Of a stretch of 64,000 nt of DNA, positions 59,212 through 64,000 are shown piece after piece (the first letter of the stretch is position 1; each line of letters starts with the position of its first letter). The stretch is from contig NZ_BCXA01000035.1 in NCBI RefSeq assembly GCF_001894865.1, forward strand, positions 1 through 64,000, read 5' to 3'. The translations under genes and the position numbers were made by a program. The notes beneath the pieces were generated by a model. The model saw only the letters and a list, made by a program, of their open reading frames with translations, was not told the origin of the DNA and searched no databases. Origin of the DNA: Rhodococcus maanshanensis NBRC 100610 (GTDB taxonomy: Bacteria > Actinomycetota > Actinomycetes > Mycobacteriales > Mycobacteriaceae).

Positions 59212-61598
59212 GGGCCACCCTGCGTCGCTTAGCTGTGACGACCCTGTCCGCCTTGGCGTTGGCCGCCGCCCCGATGGGTGCCGCGGTGGCCGGAGCGGAT
59301 CCCGCGGCACCCGACACCGTCGGCGCGGTGGCCGCGGCCATGAACCCGACCTCCTCGGGTCTGCGGGCGAACACCGACGAGCGTGAGTTCGTGAGCCTGA
59401 CGATCGACAAGGTGACCCCGACCGCCGTCACCACCTCGAGCGAACCGTTCGTCACGGTCACCGGGTCCGTCCGCAACGTCGGCGACCGGGTCGTCCACGA
59501 CGTGAAGGTCCGGCTCCAGAGTGGACCGGCCATCTCCGAGTCCGAGCAGCTCAGGTCCATGCTCACCGCCGACCAGGACGCCTACGACACGGTCGGGGAG
59601 TTCACCACCGTCACCGAGAAGCTGCAGGTGGGGCAGTCCAGCCGGTTCACCCTGGCGATGCCGCTGCGGTCGGCCTCCTCGGTGTCGCTCGGCATCACGG
59701 CGCCAGGGGTGTACCCGCTGCTGGTCAACGTCAACGGCACACCCGAGTACGGCGGCCAGGCCCGGCTCGACGACGCCCGGTTCCTGCTGCCGGTGCTCGG
59801 GCTCCCGCGCGACCCCAGCATCCGCGGCGCCGATCGCCCCGAAGGGGCGGCGGTTCCGCCGAGCATCACGGACCCGCTCGCCGTCACCCTGATGTGGCCG
59901 TTCGCCGACAAGCCCCGGCTCGCGTCCGGCATCCCGGGGTCCTCGGACGAGAAGGTGCGACTCGTCGACGACGAGCTGGCGGACTCGGTGGCGGACGGGG
60001 GCCGGCTCGAGCAGCTGCTCGCCGCCGTCGAGTTCGCCACCGGCGACAGCCTCGACCGCGACCACAAGCTGCGCGACAGCATGTGCCTGGCCGTCGACCC
60101 GGATCTGCTGATCACCGTGAGCAACATGACCAGGGGATACCTGGTGGTCGACGATCCCTCGGATCCGACAGGCCCGGCACACGAGGGGACCGGACAGACC
60201 GCGGCCACCGAGTGGCTCGAGCGGATGCGGTCGCTGACCTCCCGCATGTGCACGACCGCCGTTCCGTTCGCGCAGGTCGATCTCGCGGCGTTGCAGAGGG
60301 TCGACGACCCGACCCTGGTGGAGCGGGCCCTCTCGGCCCCGGCGGGGATCGTCGACGGCGTGTTGGGGATAACCTCGCGCCGCGGCCTGACCTGGCCGGA
60401 CGCGGGCGTGCTCAACCCCGAGGCGGCGGGCCTTCGGGGGCTCGGCCCGACCGCGCTGCTGGCCGACAACGCGGTGGCCGAGGAGACCACGCGGTCGACC
60501 GTGCCGTTGGCGGGGACGACCGTCGATCGACCGCTGTCCGCTGCGCTGTTCGACGTGCCCGCGGCCACCGCGCTCGCCGCCGTCGGCGCCACCCCCCAGA
60601 CCCCCACTTACACCCCGTCGGACGTTCGATACGACCTGTCCGAGGACTCGCGGACCGCGCGACTCCAGGACGCACTCGGCGCGATCGCATGGCCCGCACT
60701 CACGCCGCCCCAGAACGCCGCCGCGAACCAGGACCACGGCCTGCTCGTGGTACCACCGCAGGACTGGTCGGTGGACGGTGACGAGGCCCGTGCCGTGCTC
60801 GGGGCGGTGTCGACGCTGATGCGGTCGGGGCTGGCCGGCCCGCGCCCGCTCGCCGACCTGCTCGATCGACCCACCGCCCAGCCTCCTGTCGATCTCGACT
60901 ATCCGGCGCAGGCCGCGAAGGACGGCGCCCCCGAGCGGGTACAGACCGGCGCCGCCACGGTCGCCCCCGAGATCAATGCGCTCACCGAGACGCTGGTGAA
61001 CGATCCGCAGTCGGCGCTGACCCCGCGCGCCTACACCGCGCCGCTGAGCGAGGACCTGCTGCGGGCGCTGAGCACCTCCGGCAGGCGCGACCGGGACAGG
61101 GGCGCCGCGACGGCCGCCGCCGAGACCCGGGTCAGCGACGTCGAGGAGGCGCTGACCGAGATCTACGCGTCGGTGACCGTGCTCCCGCCCGGCGGCGCCT
61201 ACACCCTCGCCTCGGAGCAGAGCCCGCTGCTGCTCGTCGCGCGCAACGACCTGCCGGTCGGGATCAACGTGCGGCTCCAGATCTCGGCACCGCCCGAGAT
61301 GACGATCACCGACATCGGCGATCAGCAGCTGCCCCCGCGGGGCAGCCGGACGCTGCAGGTGCCCGCGACCGTCGAGAACGCAGGCAAGCTGGTGGTCGAT
61401 GTCGCGCTGACCACCACGAACGGCCGCGAACTCGGCGAGCCCACCTCGGTGTCGATCCGGACGAACACGTACGGCAAGGCGCTCGCGATCATCACCGCCT
61501 GCGCGGGCGCACTACTCTTGCTACTTGCGGGACGGCGCCTGTGGCACCGGTTCCGGGGTCAGCCAGACCCAGCGGATGAAGGGTACGAAGCTCGATGA
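59208..61598 (+). CDS. DUF6049 exported membrane protein (Rv3909 homolog)
   Basis: 796 residues. A Sec signal peptide ([20 protein letters not shown], cleavage near AVAGA), a large extracytoplasmic region with Ig-like stretches ([34 protein letters not shown]) and one C-terminal membrane helix ([18 protein letters not shown]) with a short cytoplasmic tail. The gene is always found between the NUDIX gene and murJ in mycolata and overlaps both by 4 nt, so a role with MurJ in cell-wall assembly is inferred. Biochemical function not established. Confidence 0.9.
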   Translation: MRATLRRLAVTTLSALALAAAPMGAAVAGADPAAPDTVGAVAAAMNPTSSGLRANTDEREFVSLTIDKVTPTAVTTSSEPFVTVTGSVRNVGDRVVHDVKVRLQSGPAISESEQLRSMLTADQDAYDTVGEFTTVTEKLQVGQSSRFTLAMPLRSASSVSLGITAPGVYPLLVNVNGTPEYGGQARLDDARFLLPVLGLPRDPSIRGADRPEGAAVPPSITDPLAVTLMWPFADKPRLASGIPGSSDEKVRLVDDELADSVADGGRLEQLLAAVEFATGDSLDRDHKLRDSMCLAVDPDLLITVSNMTRGYLVVDDPSDPTGPAHEGTGQTAATEWLERMRSLTSRMCTTAVPFAQVDLAALQRVDDPTLVERALSAPAGIVDGVLGITSRRGLTWPDAGVLNPEAAGLRGLGPTALLADNAVAEETTRSTVPLAGTTVDRPLSAALFDVPAATALAAVGATPQTPTYTPSDVRYDLSEDSRTARLQDALGAIAWPALTPPQNAAANQDHGLLVVPPQDWSVDGDEARAVLGAVSTLMRSGLAGPRPLADLLDRPTAQPPVDLDYPAQAAKDGAPERVQTGAATVAPEINALTETLVNDPQSALTPRAYTAPLSEDLLRALSTSGRRDRDRGAATAAAETRVSDVEEALTEIYASVTVLPPGGAYTLASEQSPLLLVARNDLPVGINVRLQISAPPEMTITDIGDQQLPPRGSRTLQVPATVENAGKLVVDVALTTTNGRELGEPTSVSIRTNTYGKALAIITACAGALLLLLAGRRLWHRFRGQPDPADEGYEAR

Positions 61599-64000
61599 CG
61601 GGGAGCACGCGTCGCCCACCGGGCACGGGAGCGGACCCAAGCGGGCGACCCCAGAATCCGGGCGCGGAGCCCCCACAGCAACCCCGGCACCCGGGCGCGG
61701 AGCCCGCGCAGCGACCCCAGTACCCGGGCGCGGAGCCCGCGCAGGGACCCCAGCCTCCGGGACCTCACAATCCCGAACCGGCTCCGCCCGCCCCGTGGGA
61801 ACGGGCCAACCCGACGCCGCACCGACCCGCCGACCCGCGGCCGGTTCCGCCGTCGGACCAGGCGGGGCGCATGCCGCCGCGGCCCGGCCAGCCGTGGTCG
61901 CAGCCGCCGTTACCGCCGGAGCAGCCGCGCCCGTTCCGCCCCGCCCAGCCCCAGACCTACCGACCTCAGCCCGCGCCGCCGCGCGCCGCCCCGCAGCGCT
62001 ACCTGCCGCCGCCCCCGCACCAGCGCGCGGGACAGCCCCCGCAGCCCGCGCCGAGCCCGGCGGTCAACAGGCCCGCGGCTCCCGCGCCCGATCCCGAGCC
62101 GACTCCCGAACAGGAGACGCAGGAGACGCAGGAGACGCAGAGCTCGAACTCCCGCCTCCTCGCGTCCACCGGCTCCATCGCGGTGGCCACCCTGGTCAGC
62201 CGGATCACCGGCTTCCTCAAGCAGGTGCTGCTGCTGACCGTGCTCGGTGCCGCAACCGCCAGCTCGTTCACCGTGGCCAGCCAGCTGCCGACCATGATCT
62301 CGGAACTGGTCCTCGGCGCGGTGCTGACCGCGATCGTGGTGCCGGTGCTGGTGCGGGCCGAGAAGGAAGACGACGACGGCGGCGCGGCATTCGTGCGCAG
62401 GCTGTTCACCATCACCTGCCTGATCCTCGGCGTCGCCGCGGTGGTCGCGGTCGCCGCGGCCCCGCTGCTGACCCGGATCTTCCTCCCGGAGGACGGCAAG
62501 GTCGACGCCGAACTGTCCACCTCGTTCGCCTACCTGTTGCTGCCCGCGATCCTCTTCTACGGCCTGTCGGCCCTGCTGACCGCGCTGCTCAACACGAGGG
62601 GTGTGTTCAAGCCCGGCGCGTGGGCGCCGGTGCTCAACAACCTCGTGGTGCTGGGCGTGCTCGCGGTCTTCTGGCTGGTCACCCGCGGTTCCGACGAGAT
62701 GACGACAGGGCGGGTGCTGCTGCTCGGCCTCGGCGTGACGCTCGGCGTCGTGACCCAGGCCGCCACCCTCCTGCCCGCGATCCGGCGCGAGGGCATCAGT
62801 CTCAAGCCGCTGTGGGGCATCGATGCCCGGCTGAAGATGTTCGCCGGGATGGGCGTCGCCATCGTCCTGTACGTCCTGATCAGTCAGATCGGCTTCAGCA
62901 TCGGCACCCGCATCGCCGCCGCGGCGGACGCGGCGGGCCCTGTGATCTACCAGCAGGCCTGGCTGCTGCTGCAGCTGCCGTACGGCATCCTCGGCGTGAC
63001 GGTGCTCACCGCGATCATGCCGCGGCTCAGTCGCAACGCGGCAGCGGAGGACACCCCGGCGGTCGTCGACGACCTGTCCGTCTCGACCCGGTTGACGATG
63101 GTGTCGCTGGTGCCGGTGGTGGTGTTCCTCACGTTCGCGGGCCCGCAGGTCGGCCACGCCCTGTTCGGCTACGGCAACTTCGGTTCCGCCGACGCCGAGC
63201 GGCTCGGACATGCCGTCAGCTGGTCCGCGTTCACCCTGATCCCGTACGCCCTCGTGCTCATCCACCTGCGGGTCTTCTACGCCCGCGAGCAGGCCTGGAC
63301 ACCGACCTGGATCATCCTCGGCATCACCGGGGTGAAGGTCGGGCTCTCGATGCTGGCGCCGATGGTGGCCTCCAGTGACGAGCAGGTCGTCAGCCTGCTC
63401 GGTGTCGCGAACGGTCTCGGTTTCACCGTCGGCGCGCTGATCGGCGGGTACCTGCTCCGGCGGAGCCTCGGTAACCTGCGGATGGCGAACGTCGGCAAGA
63501 CCGCATTCCTTGTCGTCGTCGCCTCGGTCGCGGGCGGGATCACGATGCTGACGGCCGAGGAGTTGCTGCGTCTCGATCGTCTCGGCGACCGGTTCGGCGG
63601 GCCAGGTGCCTTCGTCCAGGTCGGTATCGGCGCGGTCATCATGCTCGGGCTGACATTCGGGCTGCTGCGCATCGCCCGGGTGCCCGAGGTGGTGGCGGGC
63701 ACGGTGGCCGTGGGGCGCGTGGTGAACAGACTTCTCGGTCGGTCTACGCAGGAATCGCGCGTTGACACGCCGACGGTCGTGTCACTCTATGAGGCGGAGA
63801 CTGAGTTGATCCCCGCCATCGATGGTGCTCAGATACCCCTCAGCGGTGGGATACCACTCCCGTACGCTGATGCTCGGCGGTCTGGGGACCAGTTCTCAAC
63901 AGGAGAGATTTCGGCACTTATGCGCGAAGGAGTGAGGGTGAGCGACGAGAACGTTGCCGACGGCCAGTCCGGCGTGTCCGCTGTTAAGGCGTCCGTGCCC
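61595..64000 (+). CDS. murJ: MurJ/MviN lipid II flippase, N-terminal 802 codons (runs off the window)
   Basis: The frame stays open from the ATG at 61595 (ATGA overlap with the DUF6049 gene) to base 64000. A proline- and glutamine-rich cytoplasmic extension of ~185 residues contains 11-residue repeats and a QETQETQETQ run. It is followed by the 14-helix MOP-family flippase core: SRITGFLKQVLLLTVLGAAT, SQLPTMISELVLGAVLTAIV, NTRGVFKPGAWAPVLNN, YQQAWLLLQLPYGILGVTVL. After the last helix comes a cytoplasmic juxtamembrane stretch. In M. tuberculosis the homolog continues into a pseudokinase domain that binds FhaA; that part would lie beyond the window. Confidence 0.93.
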   Translation, partial: MTGSTRRPPGTGADPSGRPQNPGAEPPQQPRHPGAEPAQRPQYPGAEPAQGPQPPGPHNPEPAPPAPWERANPTPHRPADPRPVPPSDQAGRMPPRPGQPWSQPPLPPEQPRPFRPAQPQTYRPQPAPPRAAPQRYLPPPPHQRAGQPPQPAPSPAVNRPAAPAPDPEPTPEQETQETQETQSSNSRLLASTGSIAVATLVSRITGFLKQVLLLTVLGAATASSFTVASQLPTMISELVLGAVLTAIVVPVLVRAEKEDDDGGAAFVRRLFTITCLILGVAAVVAVAAAPLLTRIFLPEDGKVDAELSTSFAYLLLPAILFYGLSALLTALLNTRGVFKPGAWAPVLNNLVVLGVLAVFWLVTRGSDEMTTGRVLLLGLGVTLGVVTQAATLLPAIRREGISLKPLWGIDARLKMFAGMGVAIVLYVLISQIGFSIGTRIAAAADAAGPVIYQQAWLLLQLPYGILGVTVLTAIMPRLSRNAAAEDTPAVVDDLSVSTRLTMVSLVPVVVFLTFAGPQVGHALFGYGNFGSADAERLGHAVSWSAFTLIPYALVLIHLRVFYAREQAWTPTWIILGITGVKVGLSMLAPMVASSDEQVVSLLGVANGLGFTVGALIGGYLLRRSLGNLRMANVGKTAFLVVVASVAGGITMLTAEELLRLDRLGDRFGGPGAFVQVGIGAVIMLGLTFGLLRIARVPEVVAGTVAVGRVVNRLLGRSTQESRVDTPTVVSLYEAETELIPAIDGAQIPLSGGIPLPYADARRSGDQFSTGEISALMREGVRVSDENVADGQSGVSAVKASVP
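61658..61756 (+). repeat. Three tandem 33-bp units in murJ
   Basis: Units at 61658-61690, 61691-61723 and 61724-61756, each starting CCGGGCGCGGAGCCC and encoding PGAEPxQxPxx; a decayed fourth unit follows at 61757. They lie in the disordered cytoplasmic N-terminus, where copy number could vary between strains. Confidence 0.8.

Noticed and set aside
61525-63378. A 617-codon reading frame over the murJ region in another frame
   Set aside because: It is extremely rich in A, R and G and has no hydrophobic helices; the frame beginning at 61595 gives a perfect MurJ. It is a high-GC shadow.
63920-64000. ATG at 63920 as the start of a separate gene after murJ
   Set aside because: The murJ frame is open through it, its nearest AGGAG is about 13 nt away, and relatives continue into a fused pseudokinase domain.

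Overview
The window is high-GC DNA from an actinobacterium of the mycolic-acid group (Mycobacteriales), most likely Rhodococcus or a close relative. The basis is gene content and order: an hsaEGF/hsaD/hsaC/hsaA/hsaB/kshA steroid-ring set, the divergent cca / NUDIX pair followed by a DUF6049 gene and murJ with ATGA overlaps (as in the M. tuberculosis Rv3907c-Rv3910 block), leuS with an AlgH-family gene nearby, and many genes whose -10 box lies 6-8 nt before the start codon (leaderless transcription). No tRNA, rRNA, CRISPR array or insertion sequence was found.

Layout. 1-4.5 kb: end of modA, modB, modC (molybdate ABC importer), a DrrAB-type exporter and an SDR oxidoreductase. 4.6-9.4 kb: a secreted small protein, a divergent TetR / RidA-like pair, a small membrane protein, and a large NB-ARC/LuxR regulator whose 3' end runs into an internally deleted copy of the neighbouring thioesterase gene. 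9.4-39.1 kb: a steroid catabolic island. It holds hsaE-hsaG-hsaF, hsaD, two paralogous 14-TM MFS carriers, kstD, a second flavoprotein with the active-site pattern of the delta4-(5alpha)-dehydrogenase, two ketosteroid isomerases with complete catalytic triads, a FadD3-like ligase, hsaB, hsaC, hsaA, kshA, a HotDog protein, an alpha/beta hydrolase, and IclR, PadR and TetR regulators. An ABC-F protein with a long leader, an NAD(P)-binding protein and a 44-residue hydrophobic peptide gene sit inside it at 17-20.5 kb. 39.3-64 kb: mostly chromosomal backbone: secreted lipase, leuS, SdpI-like and DUF1648-like membrane proteins, LysR/BASS transporter, AlgH, several TetR-controlled pairs, a DUF4185 (GH183-type) secreted protein, cca, NUDIX, DUF6049 and murJ, which runs off the right edge.

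How the parts work together. KSI, KstD, the Kst4D-like enzyme and KshA would desaturate, isomerise and 9-hydroxylate a 3-ketosteroid so that ring B opens. HsaA/HsaB hydroxylate the freed phenolic ring A, HsaC cleaves it, HsaD hydrolyses the product, and HsaE-HsaF-HsaG turn the C5 dienoate into pyruvate and propionyl-CoA (or acetyl-CoA). No Mce4 system or side-chain genes are visible, so uptake may rely on the MFS carriers and the substrate may be a short-side-chain or C19 steroid (inference). Two regulatory observations support a coordinated island: a 17-bp inverted repeat close to TTCCCG-GTCAG-CGGGAA recurs in the intergenic regions of hsaD, MFS 1, ksi/fadD, hsaB/padR and kshA, and a perfect KstR-type box (TAGAACCTGTTCTA) lies just before the second ksi.
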